Source of the DNA: Desulfobacterales bacterium
GTDB lineage: Bacteria > Desulfobacterota > Dissulfuribacteria > Dissulfuribacterales > JAMONC01
Assembly: GCA_027066725.1 (NCBI GenBank)
Contig: JAMONC010000086.1
Location: 1 to 14,628, forward strand
DNA length: 14,628 bases
Direction of reading: 5' to 3'
Part shown: in pieces, positions 1 through 7,596 of the stretch
Position numbering within the stretch: position 1 is the stretch's first letter
Layout of the letters: the number at the start of each line of letters is the position of its first letter
Made by a program: the position numbers and the translations under genes
The notes under the pieces: model-generated
Databases searched by the model: none
Told to the model about the DNA's origin: nothing
What the model saw: the letters and a program-made list of their open reading frames with translations, nothing else

Positions 1-1515
1 TGCTAGATGAGCAGCCATACCTGCCCCACATATTATCACCTTTATACCTCGCTCCTTTGCCCTTTGCGCATAATCTATAACAATATCTGGAGTTCTATGA
101 GCAGAAGCTATCTTTAACTCACAGGGAATTCCAAAATCATCTAGGAGTTTTTTTGCCTCATTCATAACCTCAAGATCACTTTTACTTCCAATAAGGATCC
201 CCACTTTAGGTCCCAAAGAGCCATTTTCTCCGAGATGTTTTAGTGCCTTAGCGCCAATATCTGTTCTATAATGCATACCTTCCCAGTTTATCTTTGAAAC
301 AGCTTCATAAGCTCTTTCTATTGCTGCCTCTATAGAATCTCCTAAAGCAGTAACTCCTAATACTCTCCCACCTGCCGTAACAAATTTTTCTCCTTGCTTG
401 GCAGTACCTGCATGAAAGACTACTACATCTTCCATCTTTTCAACTTCATCTAAACCATATATTACTTTACCTTTTTCATAGCTTCCAGGATACCCCTTAG
501 ATGCTAAAACAACGCATACCGCAGGTCTAGGATCCCAATCAATGCTTATAAGATCAAGCTTTCCATCAAGAACTGCCTCTATTACTTCATAGAGGTCTGA
601 TTTCATACGCACTAAAATAGGTTGTGCCTCTGGATCACCAAAACGGCAATTAAATTCAAGAACCATAGGTTCACCATCTTTTATCATTAGTCCCCCATAA
701 AGTACTCCCATATAAGGTCTTCCTTCTTTTAAAAGAGCATCGACAACAGGAGTCATTATAGTATCTTGAATCTTATTATATAACTCATCAGTAATAACAG
801 GTGCGGGAGAATAGGCTCCCATGCCTCCAGTATTTGGTCCTCTATCATCATCAAAAACAGGCTTATGATCTTGAGAACTTGCAAGAGCAAGGCAGGTCTT
901 TCCATCTGTTATAGCCATAAAAGAGGCCTCCTCACCTACAAGGCACTCTTCTATAATTATGCGACTTCCTGCATCTCCAAACTTTTTTTCTACAAGCATA
1001 AGATCTATTGCCTTTTTGGCTTCATCTAGACTATGAGCAACTATGACACCCTTTCCTGCTGCAAGCCCATCTGCCTTTATTACAATAGGGGCTCCTGTTT
1101 CATTCTTTATATAGTTAAAGGCCTCTTCTGGATCACTAAATACTTTATATGAAGCAGTAGGAATATTGTATTTGGCTAGTAGGTCTTTCATAAACACCTT
1201 ACTAGCCTCTATTTGTGCTGCTGCCTTTTTAGGCCCAAATATTCTAAGTCCTTTCTTCTCAAAAAAATCCACTATACCTAAAGCCAGAGGGGCTTCTGGA
1301 CCAACTACAGTAAGATCAATCTTATTTTCCTTAGCAAATTTGGCAAGAGCTTCTATATCAGTAGCTTTAATAGGTATACAAGTAGCATGTTTAGATATAC
1401 CAGCATTCCCAGGAGTACAATATACATGAGAAACTTGAGGGCTTTGTGCAAGTTTCCAACAAAGGGCATGTTCTCGTCCACCAGAACCTACTACTAAAAC
1501 CTTTTTATCTCCCAT
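1..1515 (-). CDS. purD: PurD-PurE fusion: phosphoribosylamine-glycine ligase fused to N5-CAIR mutase-type PurE (3' end beyond window)
   Basis: The frame is open for exactly 505 codons from ATG 1515 to the window edge. Residues 1-430 are a full-length GAR synthetase (purine step 2, ATP-dependent joining of phosphoribosylamine and glycine). It has the N-terminal GGREHA motif (12-17), the ATP-grasp segment KADGLAAGKGV, GPNTGGMGAYSP, and the metal/ATP motif EFNCRFGDPEAQ. After a linker of about 12 residues a second domain starts near residue 437: VGILIGSKSD (GSKSD 443-447), SAHRTP with the catalytic-type His473, and GAGMAAHLA at the edge. These are signatures of PurE, which acts at the CAIR step, four steps later. 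I translated the junction and saw no stop or frameshift. About 90 PurE residues are outside the window, so the whole protein should be near 600 residues. The start is supported by AGGAGG eight bases upstream. Separate PurD and PurE genes are the common arrangement. Cytoplasmic. Confidence 0.93.
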   Translation of the reverse strand, partial: MGDKKVLVVGSGGREHALCWKLAQSPQVSHVYCTPGNAGISKHATCIPIKATDIEALAKFAKENKIDLTVVGPEAPLALGIVDFFEKKGLRIFGPKKAAAQIEASKVFMKDLLAKYNIPTASYKVFSDPEEAFNYIKNETGAPIVIKADGLAAGKGVIVAHSLDEAKKAIDLMLVEKKFGDAGSRIIIEECLVGEEASFMAITDGKTCLALASSQDHKPVFDDDRGPNTGGMGAYSPAPVITDELYNKIQDTIMTPVVDALLKEGRPYMGVLYGGLMIKDGEPMVLEFNCRFGDPEAQPILVRMKSDLYEVIEAVLDGKLDLISIDWDPRPAVCVVLASKGYPGSYEKGKVIYGLDEVEKMEDVVVFHAGTAKQGEKFVTAGGRVLGVTALGDSIEAAIERAYEAVSKINWEGMHYRTDIGAKALKHLGENGSLGPKVGILIGSKSDLEVMNEAKKLLDDFGIPCELKIASAHRTPDIVIDYAQRAKERGIKVIICGAGMAAHLA

Positions 1516-1566
1516 CCCTAAGACCTCCTAAAATTAAAATCAAAACCAAAATAATATATTTTATCC

Positions 1567-1595
1567 AAACTAGTAAGCCCTAATATAGGTGTCAA
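1567..1595 (-). promoter_or_regulatory. Putative sigma-70 promoter for purD-purE
   Basis: On the minus strand a perfect -35 TTGACA (1590-1595) is followed by a 17-base spacer and TAGTTT (1567-1572, 3 of 6 to consensus). It lies about 50 bases upstream of the purD ATG. The -35 is strong and the -10 weak. No purine riboswitch or PurR-like site was recognised in the leader. Confidence 0.45.
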
Positions 1596-1628
1596 GCATC
1601 ATAAATTATACTTCTAAGCGTTTTTTCC

Positions 1629-1657
1629 TTGACAAAATCTAAATGTAATACTATCTG
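1629..1657 (+). promoter_or_regulatory. Putative promoter of the tetR-family gene
   Basis: A perfect -35 TTGACA at 1629-1634 is followed 17 bases later by TATCTG at 1652-1657, a poor -10 that shares its last two bases with the operator palindrome. Other -10 choices such as TACTAT at 1649-1654 give a 14-base spacer. The -35 is clear but the exact -10 is not. The start codon lies about 80 bases downstream. Confidence 0.45.
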
Positions 1658-1673
1658 AATGAACGTACATTCA
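1656..1673. promoter_or_regulatory. Operator-like palindrome for the adjacent TetR/FadR-type repressor
   Basis: TGAATGAACGTACATTCA is an 18-bp inverted repeat: TGAATG and CATTCA are perfect outer arms, and one base pair mismatches in the inner part. It closely resembles the B. subtilis FadR (YsiA) operator consensus of the form TGAATGA-N4-TCATTCA. It lies directly downstream of the -35 of the divergent tetR gene, where a bound repressor would block initiation. The distance to the purD promoter is about 60 bp, so control of purD is less likely. The match comes from memory of the consensus and was not searched. Confidence 0.7.
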
Positions 1674-1737
1674 TATTTTTTTGGCTGGATGTTAATCTAC
1701 GGGGGTTAAATCTATTAGTTTATAATTTGGTTTAATT

Positions 1738-2337
1738 ATGAAGGTTACAGATAAACACGATAAAATAATAAAAGCAGCTATTCGTGTATTTGCAAAAAAG
1801 GGTTTCTTTAACTCCAGAATTTCAGAAATTGCGAAAGAAGCAAATGTAGCAGATGGAACTATATACTTATATTTTAATAACAAATATGACATCTTAATAA
1901 CTATTTTTGAAGAAGAAATTGGGAAAATCATTGCAAAAGTAAAACAAGAAATAGCTAAAATAGACGACCCACGTAAAAAACTTGAACGTTTTGCATACTT
2001 ACACTTAAGACTAGTTGAAGACAATCGTGATTTAGCAGAAGTAATCCAAGTAGAGTTAAGACAAAGCAGTAAATTTATGAAGGAATACAGAAATAAAAAA
2101 TTTGCAGAATACCTAAATATAATATCTCAAATAATTAGACAAGGACAAAATCAAGGTATATTCAGACAAGATGTAATGCCAGGAATTTTTAAGCGAGCAT
2201 TTTTTGGAGCACTTGATGAGATGTCTCGTTTCTGGGTCCTTTCTACGAGAAAAAAATATAGAGTTAGTACCGCTGCTAAACAAATAAGTAAATTTTTTTT
2301 AGATGGAATATTAATTCCCGAACTAAAAGCAAATTAA
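1738..2337 (+). CDS. TetR/AcrR-family transcriptional repressor, FadR (YsiA)-like
   Basis: A 199-residue one-domain-pair repressor of the usual TetR length. The N-terminal HTH spans about residues 8-54, with the recognition-helix core ADGTIYLYF (38-46) followed by the typical N-K-Y-D-I-L segment. The ligand domain carries QVELRQS at 104-110. The DNA-binding half and the VELRQS motif look very like B. subtilis FadR (YsiA), which binds long-chain acyl-CoA and represses fatty-acid degradation genes. The operator-like site upstream supports this. An acyl-CoA ligand is inference; no fatty-acid genes lie in this window, so targets other than itself must be elsewhere. ATG 1738 is the first start after an in-frame stop at 1723 and has no clear ribosome binding site. 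It stands alone, converging on the SWIM gene, and I see no clear terminator in the 51-base gap. Confidence 0.88.
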   Translation: MKVTDKHDKIIKAAIRVFAKKGFFNSRISEIAKEANVADGTIYLYFNNKYDILITIFEEEIGKIIAKVKQEIAKIDDPRKKLERFAYLHLRLVEDNRDLAEVIQVELRQSSKFMKEYRNKKFAEYLNIISQIIRQGQNQGIFRQDVMPGIFKRAFFGALDEMSRFWVLSTRKKYRVSTAAKQISKFFLDGILIPELKAN

Positions 2338-2388
2338 GGCTTGTAAAAAATTTCTTTAAAAAACATAATAAAAATCAGCTAATTTCTT

Positions 2389-3231
2389 CTAAACAGATTT
2401 ATCCTGAGCCCAATCAGAAAAATATTTATATATTTCTTTCATCAATTCTATAAAATCTATTTCTGAACGCCAAAAAGGAGGACTACCTAATCTTTTTATA
2501 TTAAGTGCGTTTACTGGTGGCTTTTTAGATATTGACTCTAATTTTGATAGATCACACTCTCTTAAACATAAGCTATCTTTTTCTAATAATTTTAGAAGAA
2601 GTTGTCTTTGTTCTATATCTAACTTTTTATCTTGTTTATTTTCTTCTCTTTCCTCTTTAACAGTCTTTTTTATCTCTGCTAAAGAGAGGCCTCTTAAGTT
2701 AAGAATTAATGTTGGATCACGATCAAATTCTAGAGCCAATAAATACAAGACAGCAATAATATGTTTACATGGTTTTGAAGAAGAGGGACATGTACAAGAA
2801 GTCTTTAACTCCTTAAAGAGATCAGGGAATAACTTGATTTTATTCTTCATAAGAATAGGAGCAAGTTCTCTAGGCAACTCTCCTGTAACAAGAGGGCCTA
2901 AAAGGTAACCATTTGAAGTTATGATATCTACTACCTTAGACTTTACTCTATCATCCCATTTCTCAAATTCTAAAATAACTTCATATGGGGTTAGCCTACT
3001 ACCTTGTACAATAGCAGATATTTTGTTCCCTTTTACATCTATCTCCATTACCTGGCCATCTTTTGCATATCTCTTACCGTTTAGTAATCTTTGCGTTATT
3101 TGAAAAGATTCTAAAATTTCTATCCATTTTTTTCCCCACCATGTTGTTGCAAATCCTTTATTGGGATGAGGTTTTATTCCTCCTTGTACACTACGAGGGC
3201 CATAAGACATAAACCAATTATTAGAAACCAT
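2389..3231 (-). CDS. SWIM zinc-finger domain protein (YwqB-like), partner of the SNF2 ATPase
   Basis: 280 residues. The core feature is a SWIM finger at about 140-162: C146-X-C148-X6-C155-X-H157, the metal ligands of the CxCxnCxH class thought to bind DNA or protein. The N-terminal FATTWWGKKWIEILES (27-42) is typical of the COG4279-type SWIM proteins that sit beside bacterial SNF2 genes. The C-terminal 100 residues are charged and helical with no motif I recognise. ATG 3231 follows GAGG five bases upstream, and the gene begins 14 bases after the SNF2 stop, so the two are one operon. In Bacillus the homologous pair is ywqA-ywqB. The biochemical role is not settled. A function as specificity or DNA-binding subunit for the ATPase is inference from the pairing. 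Confidence 0.88.
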   Translation of the reverse strand: MVSNNWFMSYGPRSVQGGIKPHPNKGFATTWWGKKWIEILESFQITQRLLNGKRYAKDGQVMEIDVKGNKISAIVQGSRLTPYEVILEFEKWDDRVKSKVVDIITSNGYLLGPLVTGELPRELAPILMKNKIKLFPDLFKELKTSCTCPSSSKPCKHIIAVLYLLALEFDRDPTLILNLRGLSLAEIKKTVKEEREENKQDKKLDIEQRQLLLKLLEKDSLCLRECDLSKLESISKKPPVNALNIKRLGSPPFWRSEIDFIELMKEIYKYFSDWAQDKSV

Positions 3232-3245
3232 ATCATCCTCAAAAA

Positions 3246-6209
3246 TTAGCTGTCATATATATCAAGAGTTATAAGTCTTTTAAGCTCTTGATCAGATAGC
3301 TGAGTTATCCATGTCTCTCCTGTAGTTATTAGGTTCTTAGCTAACTTTAGTTTATTATGTAAAATTTTTTCTATTTTTTCTTCAATAGTGCCTTTACATA
3401 TAAATTTATAGACTCTTACCTCTCTTTCTTGTCCTATCCTATACGCTCTATCAGTAGCTTGATTTTCAACCGCGGGATTCCACCACCTATCATAGTGAAA
3501 TACATGGGTAGCCTTTGTTAAATTTAAACCTGTTCCTGATGCCCTTAAAGATAAAACTAATATCTGAGGTTGTGGTGATCTTTGAAAATATTCAACAATC
3601 TCATCTCTTTTAACCCTTGATAACCCTCCATATATAAAAAGAATTTCTTTATTAAAAAATTCGTTTAAATGCTGCTGTAAAATATGTCCCATTGAAGCAA
3701 ATTGAGTAAAAATAATAGCTGACTCCCCCTTAGATAATATAGGAGATAACATACTCTTTAAAATTTCTAATTTCCCTGAACGTTTCTCTATTATAGAATT
3801 ATCTTTTAAAAACAAAGCAGGATGATCACAAATCTGTTTTAATTTTGTAATAGTAGAAAGTATAAGCCCCTTTTTAGCTATACCATTTGTTGTATCAATA
3901 CGTGTCTGAATTTCCTTTACCATTGACTTATAAAGAAATATCTGTTCCTTTGTTAAAAATGCATTAACTATCTGTTCTTTCTTTTCTGGTAAATTAAGCT
4001 CTATTGATGGATCTGTCTTCTCTCGCCTTAACACAAAAGGAGATATGAGTGATTTTAAACGATTAAGACGTTCCTTATCATCTTCAAGTTGAATTGGAAT
4101 AAGAAAATCTCTTCTAAATGCTTCATAACTTCCAAGAAGCCCAGGATTTAAAAACTCCATAATACCCCAAAGATCAGACAAAGAATTTTCTATTGGAGTA
4201 CCTGTTAAAGCAATTCGTACCTTATTTTTTAAGCTTCTTAAGTATTTGGACTGTTTACTAAAAGGGTTTTTTATATTTTGAGCTTCATCTACTATAACAG
4301 CAAACCAATTTATATCTTTTAGACGATCAAAGTCTCTTGTTAAAAGAGCATAAGAAGTAATTATAATAGGTGTAGTTTTGATTATTTCCACTAACCGTTC
4401 TTTAGCTACCCTATCAACGCCCTGATGTATATAACATGATAAGTGCGGCAAAAATCTAGCAATTTCTTGTTCCCAATTACCAATTACAGAAGTAGGAGCA
4501 ATAATTAAAAAAGGAGATTTTACTCCTTGCTCAATATATTTTTCTATGAGAGCTAATACCTGTATAGTTTTTCCTAGACCCATATCATCTGCAAGACAAG
4601 TTCCAAGTCCCCATTTACTCATAAAATAAAGCCAACAAAATCCCTCTGATTGGTAATTCCTTAATGTGGCATTAAATCTTTTAGGAGGAGATATCTTAGC
4701 TTTTTTATATTTTATATTCTTTAGCTCTCTTAAGAAATCTTTTAACCATCCAGATGACTCTATTTCATCTATAGAAATATTATTAATATCAACTGTCGTA
4801 CCTAGAGACGCAGCAATAATTTTTAAGATAGGAATCTTTTCTTTTTTATTAGTATAATTCAGTATCTCATTTATATAATTAGGATCAATCTCAATCCATT
4901 TATTTCTTAATTTTATAAGGCCTTTTTCAGCTACAATTAGATTGGCTATTTCCTCCTTGGAAAGAGGTTCTCCATTAAAAGCAAGGTAACACTCAATTTC
5001 TACCTTAGTATTCAAAGAAAAGATTTTATCTTTTGATATATCTGACTTTACTGCTGCTTTAGTATGTAGTTTATAAATAGAGCTATTAAATTGCCACCAT
5101 TTAGGAGTTAATATACCAAAACCTTCCTCTCTTAATAGCCAACTTCCTTCTTTTAAAAATTTATATGCTTCTTGAGTATTTAATAATATGTATGGACTAT
5201 TTGGAGATAACAGTTGCCTTTTTATAGGGGGGAAAAGTTTGCTTGCCCTACTCAATAAAGCTAAAATAGTTGTTTTAAGATTGACTAATCCTTTGGAAAC
5301 CAATGAAGAATGCCTTGAATCTTGCAAAATAACAGGTAGAGGGAACATTAAATTATCATCTATAGTTTGTATAAAACTTTGAAGTGTCCATTTTTCCTTA
5401 TCTGATATGGGTTCATCCAATTCAAAGATTAATTTAAATGGTAAAGAGGATTTCTCTGCAATCGGCCTCTGCCAATCTATTATTTGAGAATAGAATTTGT
5501 CTATATCCTTTGGCGCTATTGCAGAGGAGAAATTTAAGAGATTTAAAGATTGTACTGTATTTTGCAATCGTAATGTTGGATTAGTACCTAAAAGAGAATA
5601 TAGCCATAAGTCATGAATGCTTTGACTATAATTAACCTGCTCCTTAAAACCTTTTTTAATAGCTGCTAGTCTACATAAGCTATCTACTAAAACATAACAT
5701 ATATCTAATAATATATTAGCTAATTGAGATCGATTATATCCTTTTGCTATCTTATAAGAAGACAAGAAGTTTATAAATTTTATAAGATCTCTATATGATG
5801 ATTCCTTTAATATTGGTAACCACCTAGCTTCAAGTCCATCTTGAGTTTTTATCAAATAAGGGATAACTTCCTGCCTTATTAAAAAAGAAAGACTCCATTT
5901 TGTAAAAACTTCCCAATATTTTATATCATCAGCTATTGAAAAATCATTTTTTATATCCTGAGTTATAAGAGATTTAAAAAATTTTAATATATCATAAATC
6001 TTAAATTCAAATACCTTACTTACAGGAGTATTAGTATCATATAATAGAATATTATTTTTATCCTTTTTAGTGTTTAAATTACTTATATTTATTTTTATTG
6101 GAAAAAGTCTAATAATATCAGCATCTTTTAAGACGCTACCGCCTTCAATCCAGAAAAAAGGACTTATTCTCCACTTTTTACCTAACCAACCAAAATGGAT
6201 TACTGCCAT
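3246..6209 (-). CDS. SNF2-family DEAD/DEAH-like ATPase (bacterial YwqA type)
   Basis: 987 residues with a complete SNF2 motor in the C-terminal half. Motif I DDMGLGKT has Lys547; motif II is DEAQ (641-644). TGTPIENSLSDLW follows, and motif VI ATDRAYRIGQ ends at Gln927 with the arginine fingers intact. Around residue 360 is GFGILTPKWW, characteristic of the bacterial SNF2-associated domain (DUF3670). The N-terminal third is poorly conserved helical sequence of unknown role. SNF2 proteins translocate on duplex DNA and remodel protein-DNA complexes rather than separating strands. The chromosomal target of this bacterial group is not established. First gene of a two-gene operon with the SWIM protein. 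ATG 6209 has only a weak AAAGAG upstream. The motor looks intact, with no frameshift. Confidence 0.93.
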   Translation of the reverse strand: MAVIHFGWLGKKWRISPFFWIEGGSVLKDADIIRLFPIKINISNLNTKKDKNNILLYDTNTPVSKVFEFKIYDILKFFKSLITQDIKNDFSIADDIKYWEVFTKWSLSFLIRQEVIPYLIKTQDGLEARWLPILKESSYRDLIKFINFLSSYKIAKGYNRSQLANILLDICYVLVDSLCRLAAIKKGFKEQVNYSQSIHDLWLYSLLGTNPTLRLQNTVQSLNLLNFSSAIAPKDIDKFYSQIIDWQRPIAEKSSLPFKLIFELDEPISDKEKWTLQSFIQTIDDNLMFPLPVILQDSRHSSLVSKGLVNLKTTILALLSRASKLFPPIKRQLLSPNSPYILLNTQEAYKFLKEGSWLLREEGFGILTPKWWQFNSSIYKLHTKAAVKSDISKDKIFSLNTKVEIECYLAFNGEPLSKEEIANLIVAEKGLIKLRNKWIEIDPNYINEILNYTNKKEKIPILKIIAASLGTTVDINNISIDEIESSGWLKDFLRELKNIKYKKAKISPPKRFNATLRNYQSEGFCWLYFMSKWGLGTCLADDMGLGKTIQVLALIEKYIEQGVKSPFLIIAPTSVIGNWEQEIARFLPHLSCYIHQGVDRVAKERLVEIIKTTPIIITSYALLTRDFDRLKDINWFAVIVDEAQNIKNPFSKQSKYLRSLKNKVRIALTGTPIENSLSDLWGIMEFLNPGLLGSYEAFRRDFLIPIQLEDDKERLNRLKSLISPFVLRREKTDPSIELNLPEKKEQIVNAFLTKEQIFLYKSMVKEIQTRIDTTNGIAKKGLILSTITKLKQICDHPALFLKDNSIIEKRSGKLEILKSMLSPILSKGESAIIFTQFASMGHILQQHLNEFFNKEILFIYGGLSRVKRDEIVEYFQRSPQPQILVLSLRASGTGLNLTKATHVFHYDRWWNPAVENQATDRAYRIGQEREVRVYKFICKGTIEEKIEKILHNKLKLAKNLITTGETWITQLSDQELKRLITLDIYDS

Positions 6210-6249
6210 AAATTATTTTTCTCTTTAATGTTAATTCATTATTAGCCAA

Positions 6250-6277
6250 AATTTAAATTTTACCGCATTTACTTCAA
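6250..6277 (-). promoter_or_regulatory. Putative promoter of the SNF2-SWIM operon
   Basis: On the minus strand TTGAAG (6272-6277) and TAAATT (6250-6255) are separated by 16 bases, each matching 4 of 6 consensus positions, about 40 bases upstream of the SNF2 ATG. In such AT-rich sequence chance matches are common. Confidence 0.3.
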
Positions 6278-6314
6278 TTTTTCACTAGAAATAATTTTAT
6301 AAATATTAAAACTC

Positions 6315-6342
6315 TTGCCTTTTCTATAAGTAATAGTATCTT
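6315..6342 (+). promoter_or_regulatory. Putative promoter of the ftsB-like operon
   Basis: TTGCCT (6315-6320), a 16-base spacer and TATCTT (6337-6342), each 4 of 6 to consensus, end about 30 bases before the ATG at 6374. The divergent SNF2 promoter candidate is about 40 bases to the left. Confidence 0.3.
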
Positions 6343-6373
6343 TTTATTTAGTAATTTTAATTTTGGGTAAAAG

Positions 6374-6715
6374 ATGACTATTAGAAACGCTTCAAGACAA
6401 CAAAAGACAACGCAATCAGAGAATAGAATTAATGCTAAAGTTATTTCAATAGCATTAAGTATTATATTGTTTTTAATATTAATATGGGATATTACTAGTC
6501 CATATGGATTGTGGAAATACTATCATTTAAGACGTGAAAAAGATATCATATTTAATGCGAATGTTCAATTAGACAAAAAAAATCAAAAGTTAAAAGATAC
6601 GATAGCAATGTTAAAATCAAATCCTAAATTTCAAGAGAAATGGATAAGGAAAAATTTAGGTTGGGTAAAAAGTAATGAGCTTTTATTTGTATTTATATCG
6701 AGAGACAGTAACTAA
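6374..6715 (+). CDS. FtsB/DivIC-like septum formation initiator protein
   Basis: 113 residues with the layout of the FtsB/DivIC family: a 20-residue basic cytoplasmic tail, one membrane helix at about 22-38, a coiled-coil-forming stretch at about 50-80, and a C-terminal block IRKNLGWVKSNELLFVF (91-107). That block matches the family's R-x-x-L-G-x-x-x-x-x-E-x-x-x-x. SPYGLWKY after the membrane helix parallels the FGKNGI segment of E. coli FtsB. Family members link FtsL and FtsQ in the divisome and help trigger septal peptidoglycan synthesis from the periplasmic side. The start has no clear ribosome binding site beyond GGGTAAAAG. It lies six bases before the next gene, with which it forms an operon. 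Length and architecture fit the family; whether it is the cell's only FtsB cannot be told. Confidence 0.82.
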   Translation: MTIRNASRQQKTTQSENRINAKVISIALSIILFLILIWDITSPYGLWKYYHLRREKDIIFNANVQLDKKNQKLKDTIAMLKSNPKFQEKWIRKNLGWVKSNELLFVFISRDSN

Positions 6716-6721
6716 ATTAAA

Positions 6722-7102
6722 ATGGCTTCCATTATAAGAACTAAAACTTTTATAAAATATGCAAGAATAAAACTTCAAGAAGCAGAAAGTGCTATTCAAG
6801 AAGAAAAACTCACAGCAGCAGTTAAACTATGCAGTGAGTGTAGTATAAACCTTATAAAAGCCTTAGGGAATTTTGTTGAGGGGTACGATCCTAAAAAAAT
6901 ATTGGATGACAAAGGTGCACTTTTAAAATTATTAAATGATTTAGTAGGGGATAAAAAGGAAGCAAAATCAATATGCCATGACCTTTTATCATTAAAAGAA
7001 GCTAATCAGAACCTAGATATATCAAGAAAAGAATCTGAACAGATATTTTCAAAGACAGGAAAACTTTTTAGCACGATTCATAGTTATTGTTTCCCCGAAT
7101 AA
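6722..7102 (+). CDS. Hypothetical all-helical protein, possibly HEPN-like
   Basis: 126 residues that I do not recognise. The protein is soluble, without signal peptide or membrane helix, and looks like four or five amphipathic helices. The opening pattern of an Ala-rich helix (FIKYARIKLQEAESAI), a short charged turn, then KLCSECSINLIKAL is reminiscent of HEPN-type bundles. The R-x4-6-H nuclease motif of active HEPN RNases is absent, so any relation would be structural only. There are four cysteines (36, 39, 86, 123 by approximate count) in no metal-binding spacing. It starts six bases after the ftsB-like stop and is followed 24 bases later by a strong terminator, so it is the last gene of a two-gene unit. 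Co-expression with a divisome protein is the only functional hint. Confidence 0.7.
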   Translation: MASIIRTKTFIKYARIKLQEAESAIQEEKLTAAVKLCSECSINLIKALGNFVEGYDPKKILDDKGALLKLLNDLVGDKKEAKSICHDLLSLKEANQNLDISRKESEQIFSKTGKLFSTIHSYCFPE

Positions 7103-7125
7103 TTTAGAACTGCATCTATAAAAAT

Positions 7126-7164
7126 AAAAGGGGTTGGGATAAATAATATATCCAACCCCTTTTT
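7126..7164. terminator. Bidirectional intrinsic terminator
   Basis: Arms 7126-7141 (AAAAGGGGTTGGGATA) and 7149-7164 (TATCCAACCCCTTTTT) pair over about 15 bp with one bulged G and a 7-base loop. A T-run follows in both directions: TTTTT at 7160-7164 on the plus strand, and TTTTATTTTTATAG beyond the other arm on the minus strand. It ends the ftsB-like operon reading right and the tRNA operon reading left. Confidence 0.9.
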
Positions 7165-7174
7165 GTTCTTAAAG

Positions 7175-7252
7175 TGGCGTCCCCGACCGGATTTGAACCG
7201 GTGTTGCCGGCGTGAAAGGCCGGTGTCCTGGACCTGGCTAGACGACGGGGAC
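7175..7252 (-). tRNA. tRNA-Glu (anticodon TTC)
   Basis: Full cloverleaf of 78 nt including an encoded 3' CCA (7175-7177). The 7-bp acceptor is GTCCCCG/CGGGGAC. The anticodon stem CCGGC/GCCGG holds loop CTTTCAC, so the anticodon is TTC. The T-arm is ACCGG TTCAAAT CCGGT. The GTCTAG D-arm is typical of bacterial tRNA-Glu. It is second in the operon, five bases after tRNA-Lys and ten bases before the shared terminator arm. Confidence 0.97.
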
Positions 7253-7257
7253 ATATT

Positions 7258-7333
7258 TGGTGGGCCGTGCTGGACTCGAACCAGCGACTCTCTGCTTAAA
7301 AGGCAGATACTCTACCGACTGAGTTAACGGCCC
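7258..7333 (-). tRNA. tRNA-Lys (anticodon TTT)
   Basis: 76 nt with encoded CCA (7258-7260). The acceptor is GGGCCGT/ACGGCCC with discriminator A. The anticodon stem TCTGC/GCAGA holds loop CTTTTAA, so the anticodon is TTT. The T-arm is GCTGG TTCGAGT CCAGC. It is the first gene of the tRNA-Lys/tRNA-Glu transcript; the five-base spacer to tRNA-Glu implies joint processing. Confidence 0.97.
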
Positions 7334-7372
7334 CTTTTATTCTAAAGCATGCCTTGTCCAAACAGGCAGCTA

Positions 7373-7401
7373 TGGTTAGCATGTGATTCAAGTTTTGTCA
7401 A
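7373..7401 (-). promoter_or_regulatory. Putative promoter of the tRNA-Lys-Glu operon
   Basis: Perfect -35 TTGACA (7396-7401), 17-base spacer, then TAACCA (7373-7378) and a GC-rich stretch AGCTGCC just downstream, as expected for stringently controlled stable-RNA promoters. It lies about 40 bases upstream of the tRNA-Lys 5' end. The -10 is weak but position and -35 are good. The rest of the 263-base gap 7334-7596 is AT-rich with no gene seen. Confidence 0.55.
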
Positions 7402-7561
7402 GATATTAATATATCAATTTTATCGATTTTATATCAAATAATTTTAAAAGATCACTTTTAACTCTAAACCATTTACTATTATAATCATAGATTTTAAAAA
7501 TAAAAGAGGGTTAATATTAAAATATAACTTGTATTTATACTCATAACTTTATATAAAATAA

Positions 7562-7590
7562 TTGACGACACGATTTTATCGGTTTAAAAA
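7562..7590 (+). promoter_or_regulatory. Putative promoter of the nitronate monooxygenase gene
   Basis: TTGACG (7562-7567, 5 of 6), a 17-base spacer and TAAAAA (7585-7590). The ATG at 7597 would then fall at or next to the transcription start, giving a leaderless or very short leader mRNA. This fits the absence of a ribosome binding site. Confidence 0.4.
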
Positions 7591-7596
7591 GTTAAT

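Noticed and set aside
1166..1429. 87-codon plus-strand frame inside purD
   Set aside because: Antisense shadow of the conserved ATP-grasp/N-terminal region of PurD, without a ribosome binding site.
1692..2024. 110-codon minus-strand frame opposite the tetR gene
   Set aside because: It lies antisense to a well-supported TetR gene, has no family resemblance, and its composition is explained by the opposite strand.
2338..2388. Possible terminator between convergent tetR and SWIM genes
   Set aside because: No inverted repeat of useful length; only A/T runs.
7175..7333. tRNA genes as a mobile-element attachment site
   Set aside because: No integrase gene and no duplicated tRNA 3' end seen within the window.
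7334..7372. Imperfect hairpin GCCTG..CAAGGC in the tRNA leader
   Set aside because: Only four clean pairs plus a bulge and no T-run; not convincing as an attenuator.
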